From: Fratercula arctica
Taxonomy: Eukaryota > Chordata > Aves > Charadriiformes > Alcidae
Length of the DNA stretch: 64,000 nt
Assembly: GCA_947846985.1 (NCBI GenBank)
Contig: CANTUZ010000014.1
Span: 6,503,232-6,567,231 of the forward strand
Direction: 5' to 3'
The notes under the pieces were generated by a model. The model ran no database searches. It worked only from the letters and a program-made list of their open reading frames with translations, and was not told where the DNA came from. Positions 11,160-24,500 of this stretch are shown here, in pieces. Position 1 is the first letter of the stretch. Each line of letters begins with the position of its first letter. A program made the position numbers and the translations under genes.

Positions 11160-11870
11160 GGCCCCACAGGGGCGCCGGCCTGGACGCCCTCAGCCGTGGC
11201 CCTGTGTGTGTGTGTCCCTTCAGCCGTGGCCCCGTGTGTGTCCTGTGTCCCCTCAGGCACAGCCCTGTCCCTCCCCAGCCTGTGTCCCCTCAGCCATGGC
11301 CCTGTCCCCTGTCCTGTCCCCCCCCGTGTACCCTAAGCCCTGTGTCCCCCCGTGTCCCTCCCAGCCCTGTCATGTCCCCCCCCCCATGTCCCCTCAGCCA
11401 TGGCCCCATGTCCCACCCAGCCCTGTGTCCCCCCCCATGTCCCTCCCTGTGTCCCCCACCCCTGGGTGCCCCCAGAAGGACAGGGGGACACGGGGGGGGG
11501 ACACACAGCCAGTGTGTCATGCCCCCCTTATCACCCCCCCATAACCCCCCGTCCATCAGCAGCCCCCCCAGAAGGACAGAGGGACATGGGGGGAGCACAG
11601 CCAAGGGGACACCCCGCTTGTCACCCCTCTCCATGATGCTGGGGACCCTCCGTGATCCCCCCCGGCCACCAGCAGCCCCCCCAGAAGGACAGACGGACAT
11701 GGGGGGGGGCACAGCTAGTGGGTCACCCCCCCATGACCCCTCTGGCTATCAGTAGCCCCCCCCCCCAGAAGGACAGATGGACACAGGACATGGGGGGGCA
11801 CCACCAGGGGGTCACACCCATTGTCACCCCCCCACGACCCCCCCAGAAGGACAGACAGACACGGGGGGGG
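11160..11870. repeat. Two minisatellites after the GARIN5A exon
   Basis: 11190-11460 repeats CCCTGTGTCCCCTCAGCCATGG. 11460-11870 repeats a unit of about 90 bp with CCCAGAAGGACAGACGGACA, five copies. No exon is seen. Confidence 0.75.
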
Positions 11871-11895
11871 GGCAGCCAGGAGCTGGGGGGCTCCG

Positions 11896-11901
11896 TTTAT
11901 T
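11896..11901 (-). terminator. MYBPC2: MYBPC2 polyadenylation signal in a 3'UTR-only exon
   Basis: AATAAA on the minus strand inside a small exon of about 11870-11935. Its acceptor is a CCCCCCAG directly before AGCCGAAGG. The coding exon upstream ends with a donor (GACG then GTGAGG) about 22 nt past the stop, so the last intron lies in the 3'UTR and should not trigger nonsense-mediated decay. Confidence 0.7.
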
Positions 11902-11999
11902 CCTGGGGGGGCACCTCTGGCCACCTCCTTCGGCTCTGGGGGGCGGGGGGGGAGAGGTGTCACGGGGGAGGGGGCAGCATCCCCAAAATCCAACACACC

Positions 12000-12480
12000 T
12001 GCCCCAAATGAGCCCCCCTGATGGAAAACAGACCCCCCCAATTAAACCCCCTCCCCAAATTAGCCCCCCTAATTAAACTCTGGCCCCAAATTACCCCCCC
12101 CCCCCGAATTAAACACCCCCCCATTAAACACACCCTGCCCAAATTAACCCCTCTAATTAAAGTCTAGCCCCAAATTACTGCCCCCCCCCCCCCCCCCCCG
12201 CCCCCGCAATTAAACACCTCCTCAATTAAAAAAAAACAAATTACCTCCCCACAATTAAACACACCCCCCCAAATTACACTCCGGCCACAAATTAACACCC
12301 GCCCCCCCCCCCCCCCCCAGTTAAACACCGGCCCCAAATTACACCCCTCCCCCCCCCAGAGTTAAACACCTCCAGAAACTACCCCCTCAATTAAACACTC
12401 CCCAAATTAAACGCCCCCCTCAATTAAACACCCCCTCAAACAACCCCTCCCAAATTACTCCCACACACACACACACAATT
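12000..12480. repeat. AATTAAACACCCCC minisatellite in the MYBPC2 3'UTR intron
   Basis: About 25 degenerate copies of CAAATTA / AATTAAACACCCCCC in 12-20 bp units. It fills the intron between the stop-codon exon and the polyadenylation exon. Confidence 0.85.
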
Positions 12481-12514
12481 AACCCCCCCTCACCGTCCTG
12501 CCTCGTTGTCGCCT

Positions 12515-15500
12515 TCACTGGGGCACTGCGGGGGGAGAGAGGGGTTAGGGGGCTGCTGCCCCCCCCCACCAGATCCCGGGGTGTCCCCCCACACCCCAGG
12601 GTGCCCCCCCCAGATATGAGGGACCCCCCCCATGCATTGGGGACCCCCCCAACACCCCCTGTATCTCCAGCTTCCACTGGGTGAGGGCTCATGGACCACC
12701 ACAGCGTCCCCCTCCCAGACCCCAGGGTGCCCCCCCCAGGTATTGGGGACCCCCCCCAAAATCCCCCCATATCTCCAACTCCCACTGGGTGAGGGCTCAT
12801 TGACAACCCCACCGTCCCCTTCCCAGACCCCAGGGCCACCCCCCCGATATTGGGGACCCCCCCCGGATTTGGGGGCCCCCCCCGCACCCCGGATCTCCAG
12901 GCGGCACTCGGTGAGTGCCTCCCCCAGCTCGTTGACGGCCCTGCAGCTGTAGGTGCCCCCATCGAAGGGCCCGGGTTTGCGGATCTGCAGGGTGAGGACA
13001 CCCTGGCTGTGCCGGGCCAGGAACCGCGGGTCCTCCCCGATGGCCACCTGGTTCTTCAGCCACACCACCTTGGGCTGAGGGGGGGGCACAGGGTCAGGGG
13101 CACCCCAAAACCCCCCCACCGCACCCCCCTACCCTGTGCTGGGAGGGGGGACAGGGTCAGGGCACCCCAAAATCCCCCCCCAGGGCCACCAGGTCAACCA
13201 CTGGCCTTCATCCCCACCACCTTGGGATGGGTGATGCTGGAGCACCCCAAACACCCCCCCCCTTGAATCCACACTTGGGGGGGGCAGGATTAGGGGCACC
13301 CCAAAATCCCCACCACCATCTTGGGCTGGAGGGGGTGGGATTAGGGACCCCGAATTGCACCCAACTCCCCCCCCCAACGATTCCGCCCGCCTTGTGCTGG
13401 GTGGGCAGGGTCAGGGGTACCCCAAAATCCCCCCCCTTGAATCCACACTTTGGGGGGGCAGGATTAGGGGCACCCCAAAATCCCCACCACCCACCACCAT
13501 CGACCTCCATCCCTTTGGGCTGGGGGGGGCAGGTTTAGGGACCCCGAATTGCACCCAACTCCCCCCCACCACACCCACACCCCCTGGGCTGGGGGGGGCA
13601 GGGTGGGGGGGGTCCCCCAGAATCCCCCCCCACCTTGGGGTGCCCCCGCACAGCGCAGTTGAGGGCAGTGGTGTAGCCGGCCACGGCGCTGCGATCCACC
13701 AGCGGTGTCAGGAACTGGGGGGGGGAGCGGAAATCGTGCTCCTGGAACTGGGGGGGCTTCAGCGTCAGCTCTGGGGGGGGGACGACACACACAAGGACTG
13801 AGGGGGGGCACCCCAAAATCCTGGGGGGGACACAGGTTTACAGACACCCTCCCCCCCCACCAAAACCCCAGGGGGTCACAAGCCCCCCCCCCCAAACCAG
13901 TGGGGGCACCCAGATATTGGGGGTGCCGCCCCCAAATTGGGAGGGGACCCACATCTCTGGGGGCCCCCCCCCCCACCCTGATGGGACCAAAATATTTGGG
14001 GTGCCCTCCCCCAAATCCCAAGGGGACCCACATCTCCGGGGTGCGCCCCCCCCACCCTGATGGGACCCAGACATTTGGGTGCCCCCCCCCAAATCAGGGG
14101 GGGACCCATCCCCTCTGCAGCCCCCGGGGGGGTCCCAGGGCCGTGCCCCCCCCCGGACCTTCATGGGACCCAGACATTTGGGTGCCCCCCCCCCAATCAG
14201 GGGGGGTCCCATCCCCTCCGCAGCCCCCGGGGGGGGTCCCAGGGCCGTGCCCCCCCCCCGACCCTCATGGGACCCAGACATTTGGGTGCCCCCCCCCAAT
14301 CGGGGGGGGTCCCGTCCCCTCTGCAGCCCCCGGCAGGGGTCCCAGGGCCGTGTCCCCCCCCCAGATCCCAAGGGAACCCAGATATTTGGGTGCCCCCCCC
14401 CCGGACCCTGATGGGACCCAGACATTTGGGTGTCCCCCCCCGGACCCTGATGGGACCCAGACATTTGGGTGCCCCCCCCAATCAGGGGGGGTCCCGTCCC
14501 CTCCGCAGCCCCCGGGGGTCCCTGGCCGTGCCCCCCCCGTACCGGCCTTGGGGATGCGGGCGGTGTTGTGGGAGAGCCCCGGGGTGGCGCTGGCCCCGCA
14601 GAGGTTGTGGCTGAACACGCGGAACCGGTACTCGTTGCCCATCACCAGCTCCGACACCGTGCAGCGGGGGGGGCGCGTGTGCTCCACCACCGTGAACCAC
14701 TCCTGGGGGGGCGGGGTCAGCCGGGGGCTGGGGGGGCTCGGGGGGGGGGGCTGGGGGGGCAGCCAAGGGCTCTCTTGGGGGGTTACGGGGCTTTGGGGGG
14801 TATTTGGGGGCTGGGGGGGGCTCGGTGGGGGGGGCGGCCGGGGGCCTGGGGGGGCAGTTAAGGAGCTGGGGGGGTCAGTCGGGGGCTGGGGGGGCTCGGG
14901 GGGGGGGGCTGGGGGGGCAGCCAAGGGCTCTCTTGGGGGGGTAGGGGGCTTTGGGGGGTATTTGGGGGCTGGGGGGGGCTCGGTGGGGGGGGCGGCCGGG
15001 GGCCTGGGGGGGCAGTTAAGGAGCTGGGGGGGTCAGTCGGGGGCTGGGGGGGCTCAGGGGGGGGACTGGGGGGACAGCCAAGGGCTCTCTTGGGGGGTTA
15101 CGGGGCTTTGGGGGGTATTTGGGGGCTGGGGGGGCTCTGGGGGGGCAGCTAAGGGCTCTTTTGGGGGGGCTGGGGGCCTGGGGGGGGCGGCCGGGGGGCT
15201 CGGGGGGGGGGCTGGGAGGGCTCGGGGGGGGGTCAGTGCGGGTCACGTGGGGCAGCCCCTCACCATGGTGCGCGTGTCGGCCTTCTGCACGCTGTACCCG
15301 CCCAGCTCGCAGTTCCCGTCGTCCTCGGGGGGGTCCCACTCCAGCGCCGCGTTGCAGCCCCACACCTCGGTCACGCGCACGCGCAGGGGCGGCCCCGGCC
15401 GGTCTGGGGCTCGCGGTCACCTCCCAGTGACCTCCCAGTGACCCCTCCCAGTGACCCCAGTCACCCCCCAGTGACCTCCCAGTGACCCCCCCAGGGCTCC

Positions 15501-18500
15501 TAGTGACCTCCCAGTGACCCCTCCCAGTGCTCCCAGTGACCTCCCAATGACCCCCCAGTGACCTCCCAGTTACCTCCCAGTGACCTCCTGGGGCTCCCAG
15601 TGACCCCCCCAATGACCCCCAGTGACCCCAGTCACCTCCCAGTGACCTCCCAGCGCTCCCAGTGACCCCCAGTGACCTCCCAGTGCTCCCAGTGACCCCC
15701 AGTGCTCCCAGTGACCTCCCAATGACCCCCCCAGTGACCCCCCTCCAGTGCTCCCAGTGACCTCCCAGTGCTCCCACTGACCTCCCAGTGACCTCCCAAA
15801 GACCCCTCCCAGTGCTCCCACTGACCTCCCAGTGACCTCCCAAAGACCCCTCCCAGTGCTCCCAGTGACCCCTCCCAGTGACCTCCCAATGACCCCCAGT
15901 GACCCCTCCCAGTGCTCCCAGTGACCTCCCAATGACCCCCCAGTGACCCTCAGTGACCCCTCCCAGTGACCCCTCCCAGTGCTCCCAGTGACCCCCCAGT
16001 GACCCCCAGTGACCCCTCCCAGTGACCCCTCCCCGTGCCCCCATTGACCCCCCCGCACCGATGACGCGCAGGCGCAGGCTGGCCGTGTCCTCCATGTTCT
16101 CTATCTGCAGGCGCAGCTGGTACTCCCCGGAGTGCCCGCGGGCGGCGGCGCGGATGAAGAACACGGAGTCGCACTCCGAGTTGCGCACGTGCACGTCGTC
16201 CCCCAGCGCCGCCCCCTCCCGGCTCCACGTCACCCGCGGCCGCGGCTTCCCCTGGCGGACCCACGGCGCCGGGGGGCTGAGTCGGGGGGGGGGCTGCCCC
16301 ACGGTGCGGCCTATGTGGCTGGGCCGTGGGGCTGGGGGTCACGTCTAGGGGGCTGGGGATGCCCTACAGGGCTGGGAGGCCCATCCATGGGGCTGGGGAT
16401 GCCCTATAGGGCTGGGAGTCCCGTCTATGGGGCTGGGGATGCTCTACAGGGCTGGGAGGCCCATCCATGGGGCTGGGATGCCCTATGGGGCTGGGAGTCC
16501 CATCCATGGGGCTGGGGGATGCTCTATAGGGCTGTGAGGCCCATCCATGGGGCTGGGGATGCCCTGTGGGGCTGTGGGGCTGGGCCATGGGGCTGGGAGT
16601 CCCATCCATGGGGCTGTGGCTGCCCTGTGGGGCTGGGAGTTCCCTCTATGGGGCTGTGAGCTTCTCTGCAGTGCTATGGGGCGCCCTGTGGGGCTGGGAG
16701 TTCCATCCATGGGGCTGTGGGGCTGGCCTCTGGGGCTGTGGGGCGCCCCCTTACCTGGAAGGGGATGACGAGGTTGACCTGCTCCCCCACCTTCCGCACG
16801 TAGGTCTGGCGCAGCTGCCGCGGCAGCCGGATCTTGGGGCGCTCTGGGGTGAAATGGGGGGGGGGGATGGTGCTGAGGGTCCCGTGGGGCGGGGGTGGGG
16901 GGGGGATACGATGTGTGGGGCTGCCCCACAGCGCCCGCCCCACGGCCACGCACCCACAATCTCGCGGATGGTGACGGGCTGGGCCAGCGTGGCCGGGGGG
17001 CTGGACCCCGCGATGTTCACCCCGATGACACGGAACAGCAGCTTCTCCCCCGTCGGCAGCCCCCGCACCGTGAACCCACAGCGCTCCACCAGCTCCGTGT
17101 TGGCCACGACCCACTGATCCTCTGTGGGGCAAGGTGACAGGGGGCAGGTTGGGGGGCAGGAGGGGTTGGGGGGCGATGGGGTTGGGGTGGGAGATATGGG
17201 GCACAGGGACAAGGATTGGGGGGCAATGGGGTTGGGGGTTGGGGTGGTGTGGGGTTAGGGTGCTATGGGGCAGGGGGTTGGGGGGCAATGGGGCTGGGGC
17301 TCAATGGGGCTGGGGTGCTGTGGGGCAGGGGGTTGGGGGGCAAGAGGACATGGGGAGGTCAATGGGGCTGGAGGCAATGGTTGGGGGGGTGATGGGTCTA
17401 GGGGGCAATGGGGCAGGGGGTTGGGATCTTATGGGGTTGGGGTGCTATGGGGCTGGGGGAAGGGCGGGGGGGCAGGAGGGGCTGGGGTGCTATGGGGCGG
17501 GGGTTGGGGGTCAATGGGGCAGGGGGTTGGGGTTGTATGGGGTTGGGGTGCTGTGGGGCAGGGAGTCAATGGGGCAGGGGGTGGGTTGCTATGGGCTGGG
17601 GGGCAATGGGGCAGGGGTTTGGGGCGCTATGGGGCAGAGTGTGGGGGCGCTATGGGGCAGAGTGTGGGTCGGGGGGGCGTCTGTCTCGCCCATCCCCCTG
17701 CCGGCAGTGCCTGTCGGTGGGGGGTGGTAGGGGGTCAGTGGGGGGCTGTGGGGCGGTGTGGGGCAGGGTCTCACCCCCCTGCCGGCAGTACTCCACGCGG
17801 TACCCGTCGATGCCCCCCGCCCCCACGCGCTCGGGCGGGCGCCACTTCAGCGTCGCCGTCGTGTCCGTGACGTCGTCCAGCGCCAGGTGCGTGGGCTCGC
17901 TCGTGGGGGCTGCGCGGGCCGGGACGTCACGCGCCCCGCCTTGCCCCCCCCCCCCCTCGGGACCCCCCCCCGGGAACCCCGATGGAACCCACCCCAGACC
18001 CAGACCCAGACCCCCTCAGGCCCCCCCAAATCCCCCCAAACCCCCTCTAGGACCTTCCCAGTTCCCCCCAGTCTCCCCCAGTCCCTCCCGAAGACACCGA
18101 TGGCGTTGACGGCAAAGATGCACATCTGGTAGAGCCCCCCCCTCGATGGCCCAGGAGCCCCCAAACCCCCCCAAGAACCCCCCAAATCCCCTCTAGGACC
18201 CCTCCCAGTCCCTCCCAGTGCCTCCCAGTGCCTCCCAGTGCCTCCCAGTCTCCCCCAGTCCCTCCCCGAGACACCGATGGCGTTGACGGCAAAGATGCGC
18301 GTCTGGTTGAACACCCCCCCTCGATGGCCCAGGACCCCCCAAGAACCCCCCCAAATCCCCTCTAGGACCCCTCCCAGTCCCTCCCAGTGCCTCCCAGTGC
18401 CCCGCCCGCACCAATGGGCATGAAGGGCTGGGTGTTGTGGCTGGGCTGGGAGACGCCGATGGCATTGACAGCGAAGACGCGCATCTCGTAGAGCACCCCC

Positions 18501-21500
18501 TCCAGCATCCGCGGCGACGTGAAGGTGGTGCCCGCGTGGGGCTCGAAGTTCACCTTCATCCAGCGCATGGAGCCCTTCTTCTTCCTCTCCACCAGGTACC
18601 CTGCGCCCGCGGGGGGGCACGCGGGGGGGACACGCGTCAGGGGGGGCGGGACACGCGGGGGGGGACGGGGACACGGGGGGGGGACACACAGGGGGGACCG
18701 GACACGCGTTGGGGGGGACATGCGGGGGGGACAGGGACGTGCATCAGGGGGACAGGGACATGGGGGGGATGGGGACACGCGGAGGGACACAGACACGTGT
18801 GATAGGGGGCACACGGGGGGCAACAGGGACACGTCGGGGGGGACAAGGACACGTGTGAGGGGGGACGGGGACACGCGGGGGGGGGATGGGGACACATGGG
18901 GGAGACAGGCACACAGGGACACTGACACTCAGGGGACATGGACGCGTGTGATAGGGGACACGAGGACGCAGGACACGGGATGCACGTGCGTGGGGACACA
19001 TGGGCAGGGACACGCGTGTGTGGGTCAGGCGTGTTGGGGACACGTGTGTTTGGGGTCAGGCGTGTTGGGGACACGCGTGTGCTCACCAGTGACGGGCTGC
19101 CCCCCGTCGTACTTGGGGGGCTCCCAGGCCAGCATGGCCCAGTCCTCCCCCACCGAGGTGACGCGCACGGTCTCGGGGGGGTCGGGGACGTCTGCGGGGA
19201 CACGGGGACACGCTGGCACCGGGGACATGCCACCGCACGGAGGGGGGCACCCCTCCCCGGCCACCGCTGTCCCCTCGTCCCCAACCCTGCAGCCCTGGTG
19301 CCCCCTGTCCCCAGCCCTCTGTCCCCCCTGTCCCCTGCCACCCTGTGTCCCCTCATCCCCACCCCTGTGTCCCCCATGTCCCCTGCCATCCCCGTGGCCC
19401 CCATGTCTCCATGTCCCCGTCACTCCCTGTTGTCCCCATGTCCCCTGTCCACCCCCATGTCCCCCATGTCCCTGCCATCCCCGTGTCCCCTGTCCCCCCC
19501 CGGTCCCCGTGTCCCCCCTTACCAACCACCCTGAGGAAGATGGTGGCAGTGTCCTCGCCGGCGGGGTTTGTCACCCGGATCGTGTACCGCCCCTCGTCAC
19601 TGCGCTCCGCGCTCTCGATGACGAAGCTGCTCAGGTTGGGCTTCTGCTCCAGGTGCGCCCGGCCCTCGCACACCGAGAACTCCTGGGGACGGGGACACGG
19701 ACGTGGGACGGGACAGGGGACGTGGGGACGGGGACACGGACGTGGGACAGGGGACGTGGGACATGGGGACGGGGACACGGACGTGGGATGGGACAGGGGA
19801 CACGGGGACAGGGAACACGGATGTGGGACAGGGGACGTGGGACATGGGGACGGGGACACAGACATGAGGACAGGGGACGTGGGGACGGGGACACGGACGT
19901 GGGATGGGACAGGGGATGTGGGGACGGGGACATGGACGTGGGACAGGGGACGTGGGGACAGGAGACATAGATGTGGGGACGGGGACACAAACGTGGAACA
20001 GGGGATGTGGGGACAGGGACACAGATGTGGGACAGGGGATGTGGAGACAGGGGACATGGGGATGGGGACACGGATGTGGGGATGGGGAATGTGGGGACAA
20101 GGGGACACAGACATGGGACAGGGGACATGGGGACGGGGACAGACGTGGGACAGGGGACGTGGGGATGGGGACACAAACATGGGGATGGGGACACGGACGT
20201 GGGACATGGGGACCATGGGGATATGGGACGTGGGGATGTGGGGTCAAGGAGACGGGAACAGGGATGTGGGGACACAGGGATAGGGACATGGGGACAGGGG
20301 ACATGGGGACGTGGGACATGGGGATGGGGACATGGGATACGAGGACATGGGGACATGGTGATATGGGAGATGGGGACACAGCGTGTGGGGATATGGCACA
20401 AGGGACACGGGACCCGCCAAGGAGGGGACATAGGGACACAGGGGGACATGGGACACCCCAGATAGGGATGTGGGGACACAGGGGGGTTTGGGGACACGGG
20501 GGGACCCCCAGCGAGGGGACACGGGGTGACATGTCACCTCCTTGTCCTTCATCCAGGTGACGGTGGGCACAGGCTCCCCCAAGGCAGGGACACAGGGGGA
20601 CACGGGACCCCCCAAGACAAGGACATGGGGACATGGGGACACACATGGGGACACAGGACCCTCCAAGTTGGGGACATGGGGGGATATGGGAGCCCCCAGG
20701 ATGGGGCCATGGGGACACAGGGGGACATGGGACACCCCAGGGTGGGGACAGGGGGATGTGGGGACACACGTGGGGACACACATGGGGACACGGGACCCTC
20801 CAAGGAGGGGACAAGGGGGGGGACACAGGAGCCCCACAAGTCAGGGATGTGGGGACATGGCGGGGTTTGGGGACACGCGGGGACCTCCGAGATGGGGCCA
20901 GGGGGTGACACGGGACCCCCCAGGGAGGGGACGCGGGGGGAGGCATCACCTGCTCGTCCTTGCTCCAGGTGACGGTGGGCGCGGGCTCCCCCGAGATGGG
21001 GACGTCGAGGCGCAGCTTGTTCCCGGCCACCACCACCAGCGTGTTCTCGGCCGTGTGCCCCGAGCAGTCCAGGTGGATCTTGGGGGGCTCTGGGGGGGGG
21101 ACACACCGCCGTGGGTCCCCGCGTCCCCCCTGTGTCCCCCCTGTGTCCCCACATCCCCCCCGTGTCCCCACATCCCCCCCATGTCCCCTCACCTTGCTTG
21201 GGGACGTACTCCACCTTGATCTCTGTTGAGGGGAGCAAAGGGTTAATGGGGGGGGGGGTCTCCCCAAATGTCACCCCCCCCTCCGTGATGTCACACTGTC
21301 CCCAAAGCGTCACCTCAGCCCCCCACATCCCCCCCCCCCCGCCCAAGATGGGAAGGGGGCAGGGGGGGTGGTGCCCACCCCCCCAGAGTGTCCCCAAATG
21401 TCACCCCGATGCCCCATAAGTGGTCCCCAAGGGGTTTGTCTGTTCCACCCCCCCCAGACCCACAACTGCCCCCCCAGCCCCATAAGTGCCCCCAAGGGGC

Positions 21501-24500
21501 TTGTGTCTCCCCCCCCACCCCGAGACCCACAAGTGCCCCCCCCCACCCCAGCCCCACAAATGGCCCCAAGCCGCACAAGTGTCCCCAAGGGGCCTGTGCC
21601 CCCCCAGCCCCACGAGTGCCCCCCAGCCCCATAACTGACCCCCCCCCAGCCTCACAAGCGTCCCCAACGTGCCTGTGGTCCCCCAGCCCTACAAGTGCCC
21701 CCCACCCCAGCCCCCCAAGTGCCCCTGTGGAGCTTGTGCCCCCCCAGCCCCATAAGTCTCTTCTCAACCCAAGTGTCCCCAAAGGTCCTGTGTCCCCCCA
21801 GCCCCCCAGGTCACCCCCAGCCCCACAAGTGCCCCCAGCCCCACAGGTGCCCCCCAGCCCCACAAGTGCCCCCCAGCCCCACCAAGGAAGTTGAGCTTGG
21901 CGGAGAGGGAGAGGGCGTAGCCGTCGGGGACGAAGGTGTAATCCCCCTCATCCTCGGGGCGCACGTCGTCGATCACCAGCTTGTGGATCCTGGGAGGGGG
22001 GACGCGGGGGCGGTTTGGGGGGTGCCCCACGGCATGGGGTGATGGGGCGGGGGGGGGGCGGCAACCCTCACACATGGGTCTGAGGGGCTGCGGTCACCCC
22101 ACAGGGCCTTGAGGGGGGCGGTGGGAAGCCCATGGGGGGGCTTCTGTCACCCCCCGAGACCCCCAGGGATGGCTCCAGCCCCACTGAGACCCCCATGGGT
22201 GCCTTCAATCCCTCCAAGGACCCCCATAGGTGGCTCCAACCCCCTTGGGACCCCCCATGGGTGCCTCCAACCCACCCCTCTGAGACCCCCATGGATGTCT
22301 CCAACCCCTCCCAGACCCCTCCATGAGGTGTCCCCAACCCCACCGAGACCCCGCTTTGGGGGGTGGGGTGTCCCCGCCGCGCCCACCTGCCGGTGTGGGT
22401 GATGTGGATGCGCTTGCTGGGGCGCACCTCCACCCCATTCTTGAACCAGCGCCCCGTCACCTTCTCGTCCGACACCTCGCACTTGAAGACGGCCTGTTCC
22501 GTCGCCTGCACCGTCAGGTCCGCCATGTCCTGCAGCACCTCCAGCTGCTTCTCTGGGGGGGTGGAATGGGGACACAGGACACGCAGGGTTGGGGGACCCC
22601 CCCCATCCCTAGGAACCCCCCTGAGATCCCCCCCAGGCATCTCCTGGAACCCATGGGACCTCCCAGGCACCCTTCAGGGCCCTTGAGAACATCCGGACAC
22701 CCCATGGGAAGCCCCCCGAGACCCCCCGGGCACCACTGGGACCTTCTGGACACCCCCCCAGCACCCATGGAAACCCCTTGAGACCCCCCCTCAGGGATCC
22801 CTCCAGGAGCCCTGCAATCACCTAGAGAACCCCCAAAACATCTCCTGGGACCTCCCGGACACACCCCAGCACCCATGGGACCTTCTGGACATCCCATGGG
22901 AAGCCCCGAAAACCCCTCCAGGCACCACTGGGACCTCCTGGACACCTTCAGCACGTACGGGACCCCCCCAGCGACCCTCCAGACACCCTGGGCACCTCCT
23001 GGAGTCCTCCTGGACCTCACCCATGGACCCTTCCAGGGCCTCCTGGGACTCCAAAGGGACCCTCAAACACCCCCCCAAAAATCTCATAGATCTTCTGGAG
23101 ACCCCTCAGCACCCACGGGACCCCCCAGGACCTTGTGGTGTCCCCCCCCCCCTCCAGGGACACCTACCCGCCACGATGATCTCGGCCTCGCTCTCCCCCC
23201 CGTTGGTCATGATCTTGTAGCGTCCCGTGTCCTCCTTGGTGGCTTCGTTGATGATGAGATAGTGCTTCTTGCCGTCCTTCTTGAAGCGGTACTTGAAGGT
23301 CTCCTCCCGCGTCAGCTCCACCCCATCCTTCATCCTGCGGCGGTGGCAGGGACACATGAGACGGCAGGGACACGTGATGGAGATGGACACGGGATGGTGG
23401 GGATGGAGATGGATGGTGGGGATGGACACGTGGTGGTGGGATGGCCATGGGATGGTGGGGATGGACACGTGGTCATAGGGATGGACATGGATGGGGGGGA
23501 TGGACATGGGACGGTAGAGATGGACATGTGGTGGATACAGACACAAGCTGGAGATGGACACATGGTGAGATGGACATGGGATGGTGGGGAGGGACATGTG
23601 GGTATGGACACATGGTGGAAATGGACACGTGGTGGAGAAGGACATGGGATGCAGAAGGACATGGGATGGAGATGGACACATGGTGGGGATGGACATGGGA
23701 TGGAGATGGACACAGGATGGAGATGGACGTGGTGGGGATGGACATGGGATGGTGGAGATGGACGTGGTGGAGAAGGACATGGGATGGAGATGGACACGGG
23801 ATGGAGATGGACGTGGTGGGATGGACACGTGGTGGTGGGGCTGGCCCCACGAGCGAGTCCGTGGCCACACAATGGTGGGCTGGAGGGACATGGGTGCCCC
23901 CCCGCCCCCTTACCACATGACTTGGGCGCCCTCCTCCGAGACCTCAGCCTCCAGCACCACCCGCTCGCCCACCACCACCTGCTGGTCGTCCAAGTCCTTG
24001 GCGATGGTCACAGGGGGCTCTGGGGGGGGCAAGGTCACCCGGGGTGGGGGTGGGGGGGTCACGGGGACCGTCCCCAGCCCCCCTGGTGCCCCCCCCCGGG
24101 GCGGTGCCCACCCTTGACGAAGACCTCGGTGAAGCACTTCTCCTCGTTGACGCGACATTCGTAGGCGGCATCATCGGCCAGGGAGCATTTGTGGATGGTG
24201 AGGATGCGCTTCAGCCCCACGTTCTCGAAGACGTATCTGGGGGGGGGACACGGGGGACGTCAGATCGTGGGGGGACACGGGGGGAGGCGAGGGTGCAGGG
24301 GGACATGGGGGGACACAGGGTTGTGGGGGGACATGGGGTTGTGGGGGGGACACAGCCCCACAGACCCCCAAATCCTCCTTCCTCACCCCCCCCGAGCCCC
24401 CCATAACCACCCTCCAGGCCCCCCCTCCCCAACCCCCAGAACCCCCCCGGACCCCCCAGCCCTGACCCCCAGCCCCGCATCCCGCCCCACATCCCCCCAT

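Noticed and set aside
10149..11336. 395-codon plus-strand frame as a complete new gene
   Set aside because: Its first part is antisense to EMC10 exon 1 and the AT minisatellite. Only the last 29 codons before the donor at 11150 resemble a GARIN exon.
13705..15441. 578-codon open frame on the plus strand
   Set aside because: It lies antisense to MYBPC2 exons and over repeats; Gly/Pro-rich with no family similarity.
23340..23880. Regular short repeats reminiscent of a CRISPR array
   Set aside because: Units are contiguous degenerate tandem repeats without unique spacers, in a vertebrate intron.
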